Under the pieces are notes generated by a model that searched no databases, had not been told where the DNA came from, and saw only the letters and a list, made by a program, of their open reading frames with translations. The position numbers and the translations under genes are program-made. DNA of 64,000 bases from Nectonema munidae (taxonomy: Eukaryota; Nematomorpha; Nectonematoida; Nectonematidae). Location: positions 310,001 to 374,000 of the forward strand of contig JAUIRK010000293.1 of assembly GCA_030549495.1 (NCBI GenBank). Reading direction: 5' to 3'. Below, one piece after another: positions 12,131-23,191 of the stretch (within the stretch, counting starts at the first letter, position 1; each line of letters starts with the position of its first letter).

Positions 12131-12829
12131 ATTAAGGCCTAGTAAAGTAAAATTAATGATATTAGAAAGATATTATATCTTTTATGAATCAAAAGAAAAT
12201 AAATTACAAATTTATAAGTTAATAAGAAGGGTTTAGCATTTATTAACCTTAAAAACAAGAACGACAAAATATTAGCCTCTAATATCGTAAAAGATAAATG
12301 TGAACTTATTGATCCTAAACAATATAAGCCGATATTTCTCATTAAAAATGTTTTAAAACTCTTACTGACAGTGGTTTAACTAACTCTATTAATTTTTACA
12401 ACTATAATGTTGCCAAGTTAGGCGGTATTATCATTCAACCTTCAAATCCCCAAGTGGCAAATTCGTAAGCAAACTCTAATTCAATCTTGTGCGGATACGC
12501 AGCTCTCTCCATTGAACTATTAATAAGAAAAGTTCTTTATATGATAATTGTGAAAAATTTAGTCAAGTGTCTAAACTTTCCTCTATTAGACATTGTTTTT
12601 GTTATCTATATAACAGAAATGGACGACAAATGCTTAAATTTTATTTTCCTTCAATAAAAATTATTTTTTAAATAACTTGATTAGGATTTTTCTGAATAGG
12701 AAACTCCAAATTTATAAGTAAGTTAAGTTTCACGTAATTATCTCAGAGTTTAAAATTTAGTACAAAAAAGATTTTGCGTGGACATTGCTCACAAGACAAT
12801 TGCTCACACCCGTAAAAAATTTTCAGACA

Positions 12830-13058
12830 AATCTTGACAACTTTCTTTCGGGATTGGGAGAAAAAGTCTTATTAGAATACTAGCTGAATTTAATCGCTGC
12901 AAAGTTCCTGACTTTAGCCGTCGGGTGTTTTTTTCGAGAAGGCACAATTGCGCCGCTTGTATCAAACTATGAAGAAAGTAGGTTTGATGCCGATCGAACC
13001 CAAATCCTTGAGTTATCGAAACCCAGTATCTAGCCAACCTTATTCACGCCCCTCAACC
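12830..13058 (-). repeat. tRNA-derived SINE, family 1, minus-strand copy
   Basis: On the minus strand an A-box-like TGGCTAGATACTGGG (13036-13022) precedes a B-box GGGTTCGATC (about 13001-12992) at tRNA-like spacing. A body containing GGCGCAATTGTGCCTTCTCG follows. The body matches a second copy at 55218-55385, which defines the family. The open frame here is incidental. Confidence 0.75.
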
Positions 13059-13427
13059 GTAAAATTTATATCAAGAAAATTTGTGGGTGCGTAAGCAATT
13101 GTCTTAAAAGCAAATATCATGGAATTAAAAAAGTTTTACAATTCTTAAAATATAGATTATTATAGCTAAAAATCAAAATTTAGCTTTCTAAATAACTTAA
13201 TATCGTTAGCATTAGTATGTGGTGAGTAGTTTTTGTTTTGGGGTACTTATATTCAAAAAGGTTGGGAACAGATTATTTCATTGTTTAAGTTTTGACGTAT
13301 AATAATAATAACTTTTATTTTAATTTTGTGCCATATTTAATTTCTCATACTTCTTATATTTTACAATTTTATCTATGTGCACTGTGCAGTTTACATCCTA
13401 CATTTGTATAAATCATAACGTATGCAC

Positions 13428-16107
13428 CATGGGCGTCCGCAGAAAATAATTCAGGGGGAGGCAAATTTTTTAAAAAAAAATCACGAAAAATAGTATGGTG
13501 ATATTAATATATACAACGGAAGTATTATGACAGGTGATGTAATACAATTTTATATTTTTATTCCTTTCCCATCCCAGTACCATATCTACTTATTTTTTCT
13601 TTTCATTAACACTGTTTTCCATAAGTTACTAGTTTGTTCTTTTGTTTGCTTGATATTCAACATTTTCGGTATTAGCATAAAAACATCGAATTCAAATGTT
13701 TACTTTTGATTATTTTTATCGAGTTCAAAATTTTTACCTTAGATTTTAAAAATGGATATAAGAAGTTTTTTAAAAAAACAAAAATTAGAAAATACTGAAA
13801 ATGTTGAGGACAAAGCAAGTTCATCTGAATTCAATTAAAAAAGCTGCAAGTTCACACTCAGAATCAACAACGTCGATCAATATTGAAGACTTTCATCCGA
13901 TGGACATAGGCTTTTATGTTAACAGCATTCAAACTCTGACAGATGAGAAAAAGTATCAGGTTTTATTAAACACATATACTCCTTCGGACATAAATTACAA
14001 TTATAAAAAAGATTCTAAGAGTTCCCGCAGTTTCCGTCATCAATGGATTAGCTTTTTGGAAATTTTGCGTATTATTTTCACAGCCAGTTCAGAGATGATT
14101 GATGGGTGCTTTCATTCTAAAACCCTTCACCAAATATAAGGACTTACATGAAAGTGAATCATTATAAATCACATTGGCATAGAGGCTCAGTTCAAGATGC
14201 AAATAATTTCATTAAAATGATGGAAAAACCAGAGCTCAATATAATGAGTAAAATAGATCAATCAGTTGGCCTTGCTGTGACAAAAAATTGTGAAAAACTT
14301 TCATCAATCTTGCTGTTGCCATGATATTGCGCTGAGAGGAAAAGATAACACAGCTGGCAACTTTCGTGACCTTCTAAACTTCAGAATATAAGCCGGTGAT
14401 ACTGTTTTAAAAAATCACATGGACACATGCAGCAAGAACTCTAAATATATTTCAGTTCGTATACAAAATGAGCTGATTAATTTGAGTGAAGAAGTCGCCA
14501 GAGAAAGCATCGTAAAGGATGTCAATAGCTCTGTTGAATTTTCTATTTTAGCAGATGAAACAGTTGACATATCAGGGACTGAACAACTTTCGATTGGTGT
14601 ACGATTTGTTGAATTTGACAAAAAAAGTTGTATTCAGCTCTTATACGTGAGGAAATTCTAGGTTTTGTTCCTTTAGAGAAGATGAACTCAGAAACAATCG
14701 CGGACACCATAATTCATCAAGCAAACAAATTCGGACTGAATCTGGATAAGCTCCTAGGTCAAGGTTATGGCGGGTGCTCAACACTAGGAGGGAAAATTAA
14801 CGGAGTTCTAACTAGAATCAGAAATACTAAGCTGTTTTTGTACATTGCTCATCACATAGACTTAATTTGGTAGTCCATGACCTCAACTCAATTCCAGAAA
14901 TTCGTAATACAATAGGAACGGTAAAAGTAATAGTTCAGGACGCAGAAGATTGGCTTCAAATATGCCTTTACTGGGTTAAACCAGATGGACTACTAAGTAT
15001 AAAAGTATACGTTTGTTCTCACAAAATTTTTCAAATATATATAATTTTAGAGGAACTAGAGTCAAATATGAATGAATCACAAAACACCCGTCAAACAGCT
15101 CAGATGTGCAGCAGGGATTTTCGAGTTTTTCGTTTGTTTAGTGATTATTTCGAAGTATTCAGCCATGTTGGAACCAGTTACCCAGAAGTTACGGTCTGTA
15201 AACATGAACCTGCTGGACGTTCAAGACCACATTTGTAATTTGATAAAGATCTTGCAAAACCACCGAGATTCAGCTGAAAGCGGTTTTGAAGAAGATATAC
15301 TCAGTGATGTCAAAACCATGATAGAAAGACATGAAATGTTCAAAACGCCTATAATTTGTTCACGTCAAAAACACAGATCAAATGTAGGAGGTTCAATAGA
15401 AGAATATTATCGCCGTAACATTTAAATTCCGTATATGGATTCATTAATTCAATCACTTCGATTCGATGATAGCAACAAACCATATTTTAGAATTTTCGTT
15501 ATGCACCCTACCGAAATGAAAGAGAGAGAAGGGGGAGATTTCAAAGATGTACTTGCATCAATACAAAAAGTTTACCAAATTGACAATCTCATTGAAGAAG
15601 CTCTATCGTGGTATGATTGTTACAAAGATGACAAACATCAATCTTTGATTGATTTGTTACCAAAAACAAATCTGTTCCCGGCTTTTCAAAAGTCTTTTCT
15701 TATCGCATTAACACTGCCTGCAACAACTTGTAGTATTGAAAGATCCTTCAGTACTATGCGCAAAATCAAAACTTGGCTTAGATCAACAATGAGCGATGAA
15801 CGTCTTTCTGGTCTTTGTATGCTAAGCGTTCATAGGGCTAAAATAATTGAACAAATAGAAGATATCAAAAAAAAGTGATTGATAAATTTGGCCAAAATCC
15901 TAGACGGCTCCAATTTTTGTTTGAGCAATAGTATGCAACTGTGATTTGTTACGTTACTTTTGGTGCCAGTGCAATTAGAAAATTATTTTTCCATAAGTCT
16001 TTTTCATGTTTTTTCAATAAAAAACTTCGCTTATTTTATTCTTTATACATTCTATGTATTTCAAAAAAATTTTGCTAATTTTCCAGGGGGGGGAAGTGCC
16101 GCCCATG
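13428..16107 (+). mobile_element. hAT transposon (ZMYM1/DUF4371-type) with intact ends
   Basis: A 2680-bp element flanked by identical 8-mers GTATGCAC (13420-13427 and 16108-16115). Its inverted ends begin CATGGGCG, and G-rich tracts lie just inside both. The plus strand encodes a hAT transposase: start MDIRSFLKKQKLENTE at 13752, then QVLLNTYTPSDINYNYKKD, then FSILADETVDISGTEQLSIG (about 14538-14597). KLLGQGYGGCSTLGGKINGV follows at about 14748, and an uninterrupted 147-codon C-terminal block (15435-15878) has the dimerisation motif TTCSIERSFSTMRKIK. At least five frame changes or stops divide the gene. The N-terminal TTF-type zinc finger appears eroded, because the expected cysteines are missing. 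The perfect duplication suggests a fairly recent insertion that probably moved using transposase supplied by another copy. Confidence 0.92.
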
Positions 16108-16363
16108 GTATGCACCTTTTACACTCTATCGTAACACTAACGCTTAGCAGTAACAGATGCTCATTCCGCTTTTCAACTTCTGACGCCCTCATTCCCTCCT
16201 CCTATACTACAATGAACCAAACATTCTTTATTCCTTCTTTAACACAAAAAATACTTCTGATCTTGTAAAAGTTATATAATTAAAGTTCCTTTATAAGGAT
16301 TCCTTTAGTCGGAATATTTTCACTTTCTTAATGGAATTGTTTGAAATTTTATTCTTGCTTTAA

Positions 16364-16493
16364 TCCATTAAGTACCATAGAAATCAGACGATATTAAAAA
16401 AAACGCAGACGATTTATATTCAAAGTCATTGAAAAAAGCAGACGAAGATGAAATTACTTATGTTCCCAAATGGGAACATTGGGACTTAATGGG
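16364..16493. mobile_element. piggyBac-type MITE, subfamily B, copy 1
   Basis: A 130-bp element between TTAA sites (16360-16363 and 16494-16497). The ends are TCCATTAAGTACC and GGACTTAATGGG. It carries the perfect 16-bp palindrome GTTCCCAAATGGGAAC near its right end and the interior AAAGCAGACGAAGATGAAAT shared with the other copies. It lies about 330 bp upstream of the RNPC3 start. Confidence 0.85.
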
Positions 16494-16820
16494 TTAAAAT
16501 AAAAATATGTGAACCGCTTTCATGCATATGGATTCTGGCTGAAATAAACAAATTAATGAACTATTTTTAGTTATATCAATTTTTATATTGAATTTATAAT
16601 TAGTTACTAATATATTGGTTGATCTATTTTATTTTCTAAATTTTAGAAGTCATTTTAGACTCACTTTTTTAAGGCTTATTACGTATAGTGTCATAAAAGG
16701 TCATTTATTAATTGCAAATGATATTGACCGACAAATTTTTATTTTATTGCTTTTCTATCTATTAAAAAATATTATATTGAAACTTGTTTTTTCCAGTCGT
16801 ATGCCACTGTACTGTCTTGT

Positions 16821-19800
16821 ATGGTGACTAAAAATTCTATTCTGGTTAAAAATTTGTCTCCAAAACTAAGCCCTTCAGATCGCGAAGATTTGATGAAGAA
16901 TTTTGGAGCTCTTAATGTAGCTTTCACTTCTCGCTCAGATGAAATGATCGCCCACTTCGTTAATGAATGTGAAGCAAAAAGAGCGATTAAACTTCTTCAC
17001 CAAGAAAAGTTGCTTAATGAATGCTTGTACGCAGAATTTCATCCAAATTCCTCAAAACGAACTGACTCGTCTTCGGAAAAACTTCCCATTAATGCTCCGA
17101 TTGGTGTTAATTATGCTTATCCTCCAGCCACCCCTCTAATCGCAGACAACATTAGCCACTGTCTCCTCACGCATCCTTCTTTTTACATTCAAGTTTTGCA
17201 TCTGATGAATATTTTTCATTTGCCAGCTCCCTTTCACCAAGCTCATCACCACACACTAAATTCGTCCTACCAAAAAAAATGCAAGGAAACGAAGGATGTT
17301 CTTGAAAAAGTACTTCTCTCTCTTTTCTCCTTTTAACTAGTCAAGTTCTACTTCAAAAGAAGGCAATTTTGTTTATAACTTTTTAAAATGTCATTTTATC
17401 GGAATTTTTCGAGGTATTTCCAAATCAGTAATCACGCCCTAAGCCCTAACCTAGGTAATTCTCAGCAGTATTCAAAACATCCATCATATTTGCTGCAATC
17501 AGAAATGTATAGGATATACGTGAACCTATGTATTTTCTTGTATAGATTTAAAAAAAAAGTGCCCCCTTCTCCGTTAAACTAATGATTTTTGAGCTCTTTG
17601 CAAACTTATTCATATTTTTAGATTCAAACAAGCATGCCTTTTGTTGTTTCATCTCAATTTTCAAGTTTGAATATGTAATTCATATGTTATGTATGAACTA
17701 AGTGTTATTAAATGACTAAATTCAAACTTGCAAAAGTTACGTCAACCACATCCTTAAGTGCAGGACTACACGTGTAGCGAAACTTCCACAGCCTAACCGT
17801 CAGCATTTTTGGAAAGAAAAGTGTCCCCTCACTTTCAAATAAAATTGTTTAGACTGACTCTTGTTTACGCTGATATTGAGATACCGTATTCTAGGACTTG
17901 ATCGCACCAGGTGGAAATGGATTGCCGAACACCTAAATGGCGATGGCCAACAAACGATGGCGAATCTAGGAGCCAACAGCGACGTGTCCTATTTTTAATA
18001 ATACAATTCAAAAAAAATTAGCCTAATAGTTTGCAGATTGGTATTCTTGAAATTTGATGACTTGGACGATAGTCATCTAATTTTGGATATTGAAATAATT
18101 ACATAATTTAGGTTTATATCAAAATGATTTAGAGATATTTTAATTTAGAATTTAAATTAACACTTCGTTATAGTGTCGTATATATCTCATCTGAGTTGAA
18201 AAAACCCAACCCTTATTTTAAAAAGGTTGAAAAGAAAAATGTTGGGGGGTGGGATTTTTTTTTTATTGTTGGTTTTACGCTGTTTATTAGTAATTTTCTA
18301 AATCTGCTCAATTCTTTAATTCATCCTTATGGCTTTAAAATGACTTTAAATTATATATAATTTATTTTTGACTAACGCTCATAAATTAATACAGTGACAC
18401 GAAAAGGTTTTTTTATCAGGGGGTTTAAAAATGGTAACTCATTTTATAAATTGAAGTCGTTTTTTAGTTTTTAAAAGGGCCTAATATTTTTTTACTTCGA
18501 ATGGCATATGTGGCCTTTAATGGTCATTTCTAATTTCGTTTTTCAAAACTTATAGTAATATTTTTTATACATGTTTACAATTAGAAAATCTAAAAAAATA
18601 CTGAAAAGTCAAGAATTTGTATCAATAATTAAAAAAAATTAACATTTTCCATTAAATTTTTTTGTATTTTGATGAATATACACTTAGAATTTAGATACAA
18701 GTCTAAGATTAAAAGTATTTGGTGTTTAATACCTCAAATCCACTCTGTAAACATTTGTATAATTTTTACACAAAATTTATTTGCTTTTTTACTTGATCAC
18801 TCTCATTACAAATTCCATAAGACTTCAAAATTAAGCGGACTTCATGGGAATTCTAGTCTTTTGAACATTAATTTTCATCGAGTTTTCAACCAATAGAAAA
18901 CACAGCTGGTAGGGAATTTGATCTTTTTAAAAGGGAAGAAATTGTAGCTATTAGAACTTGCTTTTTGTGAATTTTTTTCTTGAATATGAAAGATACAACA
19001 CATTTATTATAGTTTTCAGGATAATTGAGATTTTTCGTTGAAATATACAGTTCAGATCTATGAATAATAATCGATCTGCACAAATAACCGTTTTTCGAAT
19101 CCCTCTACTATTTCAATTCCACTGAAATAATTTTTAGACTAACTTCCTAATGTATATTTCAAGTGCTAAAAGTAAAAATATATAGAATCTTTTACGATAT
19201 ATATTTTGATACCTCACTCTTCTGGCTTACGAGGCTCATAAATTTTTATTGGACCGGCCCTTCTAAAGTTAACTAGATGTTCAATAGTTATAAAATCCCT
19301 AGGGTTCCATAACCAAAAATAAATTATTACGATTAAATTATTTTTGAAAGACATCGTAGAAGTCTCGAAATTGTAAGTTCTCTTGTACTATTAATAATAA
19401 TAATACAAATCGTAGAAGCAAGTCATCGTTCAGTGAACTGCCATTACCTTATCCTATCTTGTGTTTCTTCCATGTTAAAAATCAAACCTCAAAATTCGAA
19501 TGGTTAGCTTGAGATCATTTACGCATAGCACCTTTCATAAAATGAGCTCTACAAGTTACTACATTATATACAATACATATAAACACTGTTATAACTGATT
19601 AGCTTAATAAACGAATCACTAGAAAAAAATACATGAACAATTTTCACACAGTTTTAGCATATACTACTGCGTAATGCTTAAGGCCAGTCCGACTCTAAAT
19701 ATTTAATAAATTTAATACCAACTCTTCGCTTCCGACTTTGGCATAGTTTTTTGAGGATCGGTTTTGAAATATAGCAATCTGGGCATACCTTCATTTGAAG

Positions 19801-20658
19801 TAGTTTTAGACCCAATGCATGAATTTGGGTTAGGCCCGACTCAATGAGTTTTTCCTCTTAGATATTTTAAAGGAGAAGGACCCAACATTTTTTTATGAAA
19901 CTGCTTTCTTTCCTTTACAAGCAATAAAATTATAGAGATTAAATATTTGCGCTGATTTTCAATTATTAATTTTGTAGGTTGAAGAAGTGACATCATCGGA
20001 ATCTGAAATCGAATCTTCTCCTGATCCCTCATTTACAAATATTGTAATAAAAGAAGAACCAAAACAAATCATTTTTCCTAAGGTGAGGCATCGAACTCTC
20101 GTCTACCCATCACTTCCTTTCTTACCTAGTGAGAGAATTGATGTTTCGCAAACGTTTCCAGATTATTTTGCACCAAAAACTTACAAACCAAACTTTCGCT
20201 TTAATGTGCCGAATACGCTTTCAAGGGATCCCCCGAACTTCTCTGTCGTAGCGTATGACGGAGGTGAAGTGTTTGTGAAGCACGGGGATCATTCGTTAGA
20301 TGGATTTGAAGTAGATGGGAATCAAAATAGATTGGTTTCACGGCAAGAACAGATGATAGAAGAGTATGAGCGTGGTGATCCGTGCAATCGCTTGTATCTC
20401 AAGAATATTAGCTACAAGCATGTAAGTGCAGATCAACTACTCCAAATTTTCCAGCAGTTTGAGCACGGTGTTAAGCTCGATTACTTCGTTAAAGGTCGCA
20501 TGCGTGGACAAGCTTTTCTCACGTATTCTTCCGTACAGGCCGCAACGAATGCTCTCAACCAGACACATCTCACTCTTCTCCAAGGCAAGCCCCTGTTTGT
20601 TAGCTTCTCTAAGAAACTTCATCATTCAACGTTTGCAGTCAAGAATACCTCCCTTTAA
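16821..20658 (+). CDS. RNPC3: RNPC3, U11/U12 snRNP 65K protein (minor spliceosome), two exons
   Basis: Exon 1 is 16821-17309 and exon 2 is 19978-20658. The acceptor TTTGTAG|GTTGAA is good and the donor AAA|GTACTT is weaker; phases agree (EK|VEE). The product is about 389 residues, against about 517 in human. RRM1 near residues 5-80 has RNP2-like ILVKNL. A following VQVLHLMN segment plus LPAPF is shared with the human protein. RRM2 near residues 300-380 has RNP2 LYLKNI and RNP1 RMRGQAFLTY, preceded by RGDPCNRLYLKNI as in the family. RNPC3 bridges U11 and U12 snRNPs: its C-terminal RRM binds U12 snRNA and its N-terminal part contacts U11-59K. The start is the first ATG of a frame opening just after a pyrimidine-rich acceptor (TTTTTTCCAG), so a non-coding 5' exon is possible. 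The acidic and basic middle is shorter than in vertebrates. Confidence 0.9.
17884..17998 (+). other. short GC-richer readable frame in RNPC3 intron
   Basis: One plus frame reads LRYRILGLDRTRWKWIAEHL followed by NGDGQQTMANLGANSDVSYF and a stop. The base composition is clearly less AT-rich than the flanks. It may be the tail of an old transposon ORF or a degenerate coding scrap. It does not match RNPC3 sequence that I know. The remaining intron (17310-19977) shows no other gene. Confidence 0.3.
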
Positions 20659-20680
20659 TTTGTCTTTATGTGCCTCAAAC

Positions 20681-20686
20681 AATAAA
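20681..20686 (+). promoter_or_regulatory. poly(A) signal of RNPC3
   Basis: AATAAA 22 bases after the stop codon of RNPC3, in the first AT-rich stretch downstream. The position suits a very short 3' UTR. Confidence 0.6.
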
Positions 20687-20699
20687 TATGAATTTGTTT

Positions 20700-23191
20700 A
20701 TACCCAAGATCCATTTTCAAAAAAATTTTCAGTTTAATTAAATTATTTCAGTTTTTTTTATAAAAATCGTCGTTCAACTGTTACGACATATATCAGTTTT
20801 TATGCAAATTTATCAAAGAAGGAATAATTTCAAAATTGGCTAACAATATTAAACTATCGGTAAATGAGTTACTTTTTTGTTGCCAATATCCGACCCTTTT
20901 CTGCTTCCTCTTCGTAATCTACAGACAAGAAATAAAATTTCCCAGTATAATTAAGGTGTCACAACCAAAACAAGATTTCGTCAAAAATAAAAAAGAATTT
21001 ATTCAAAGCATAATTGAAATACGTAAAATATTGAATAATTTTAAGTTAAGTTGTCGATACTCGTTTTGGAGGTCAGCGAAATCTCGTCTTCCTAATTTAT
21101 GTAAGATTTGCTTCATTATTTACTTCCCCTGTAAATTGTAGGCATTTTTCGATAATTAAAATTTTTCCTAAATTTTACTTTATACTTCTAGCTTTTTTTT
21201 TAATGAAATCACTTGTATTCTTTGCCATTACGTATTGAAGAATCAAAGCAATATCCACATTGCGTTCGAATAGTAAGCAATATGACAAGGTCCCATATGC
21301 TTTACAAGTATTTCTGAGTCCATTATTTTCTCAAAAATATGACCATCTTATATAAAATGTAGATTGGCAAGAAATGGATTGGTTTCCATTCAAAAATAAA
21401 ATTAAAAAATTTAGCTAAAATTTTTTCTTTTGAATTAGCCATTTTTAAATGCACTTTATGTGAAAAAAAGAAATTTTGTTTTTTTCGTAAAACGAATATA
21501 TTCATAAATTATACTTTTTGTATAAAATTATGTGTATGAAATTTCATAGTTTGCAGTTAAAAATTCGACTAGACAAAGTCCACAATTGTTTTCAAAATTA
21601 GATGGCGTTAATTTTAAAAAAGATACAGTAAAATAAATGATTCAATTTCGAAAAATATTTGAATATAAGTTACAAGGATATCTAATTTTTTTAGAAAAGT
21701 ATGGTTTTTTAATGATTACAACTAATTTAAATGTTTGTCCCATTACCAGATGATTGGTTCTTTATGTTTTTTTTATTAAAAATAATGGTACTAATTTTTT
21801 TCCAGAAAATATAGCTAAAAGTCCAATTTAAATTTACATATTAAAACTTTTTTAAAAAGTGACCAAAGGTACATACTTCGTCTTGCGAAGGTTAATGCTT
21901 CACTAGTCATTATTGAATAGTAATATATTAAGTGTTTCCCCGATAGCAAAAATAAAAAAAGTCTGAAGGGGACGTTGGGAAAAAAAGGTTGAGAAACACT
22001 GTCGAATAGATCATTGGTTCTTACCAGAGAGGAATTTTTTTGCGAAATTTGACAGTTCCTAAGGGGGGAGGAAAAATTTGGGTCGACAAAGCGACATACT
22101 TTTGAGAGCAAATTAAATTTTTATTTGTTTTAAATGTGTATAACTCCACAATAAAAATAGTAGTAATGTTATCTCCAATGGTCTTGGCTCTAAAAAAACC
22201 GTTGTTTATGGATCGTGAAACCCATAATCCGTATTGAACACATTTAAGGAGTAGTACAGTATAAATTTAAAATTTTGTTTGTGCGTCAAATGGAGTTAGC
22301 AAATCCTTGCAAGTTTACACCACTTCTGTATTAAAAAGCATTATGCTCAAATTTTGAAAAAATACTTCAAATCATAGCTCCAACGTTGACATATGCAATC
22401 TTCAAATGCAACAAATTGAAAATCTCTTTTGGAAAAATGAGAAACGAAAAAAATAATAATACTTTTATTAAAAATAAGTAAAATATTTCAACGCAAGAAC
22501 ACTTAATATTAATGGAAGGAGGAAGAGAAGGTTAAAATTGCGCTCGCTAAAACACATAAGAAGTTGATATCCAGCAAAGAGTCTAAGGTGACGATGATAG
22601 TAAAAAGAAATCTCACTACATCATGTCTACACATCATCACAACTCTTCAGAGATATCTTTTGCAAAAAATTAATACGAGTAAAAGGAAAAGAGTTGATTG
22701 ATTAAAAAGGGATAGAAATAATTATGTATTGTATTATTGCATTTTAATGCTAATTTGAGGTTTCGTTTTAAAAGAGGTGAACAAAAACACAGAGAGAGAG
22801 AGGTAATGTACACACTATAAGATAGTATATATTGCAAATGAAGGTAAGCCTGGCATAGGAATGAGTGATATAATTGATTAATTAGTCTCCTACATAACAC
22901 AAATAAACTACAAATAATATAAGTTCTTTAATAATTTAGAATACCATATATTGAAAGTGATTGGTTTTAATATGTTATCATCTTTGAAGAAGGCTTTCAA
23001 GCTTGTGAAGATTGAGAGTATCAAGTAATGATGCATTTATCATAAAAATAAGATTGGTATAGTAGATATATAAATGTTTAGAGATATGTATATGACCCAA
23101 GATTTCCAAAAAGGAGTAGAAGTAGGAGAAATATGAAAGTAAAAAGAAATAAGTGCATATTTTGTAGGTGATGATTTCTTCTTCCCTCCTT
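20700..23191. other. intergenic region between convergent RNPC3 and AGO1
   Basis: Contains the AGO1 3' UTR of unknown length. A hAT-like terminus ending GGTTGAGAAACACTG (about 21989-22003) would belong to an element extending leftward, but no matching far end was found. A plus-strand open frame of 101 codons at 20836-21141 is not recognisable. No RNA gene was seen. Confidence 0.5.

Noticed and set aside
14867-15238. Two overlapping plus frames in the hAT as separate genes
   Set aside because: Both are pieces of one transposase in different frames; neither is a gene of its own.
22670-22900. Minus frame of 76 codons near the AGO1 3' end as an extra exon
   Set aside because: It lies beyond the conserved MYFA stop at 23192 and has biased low-complexity composition. 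It is more likely 3' UTR or intergenic.
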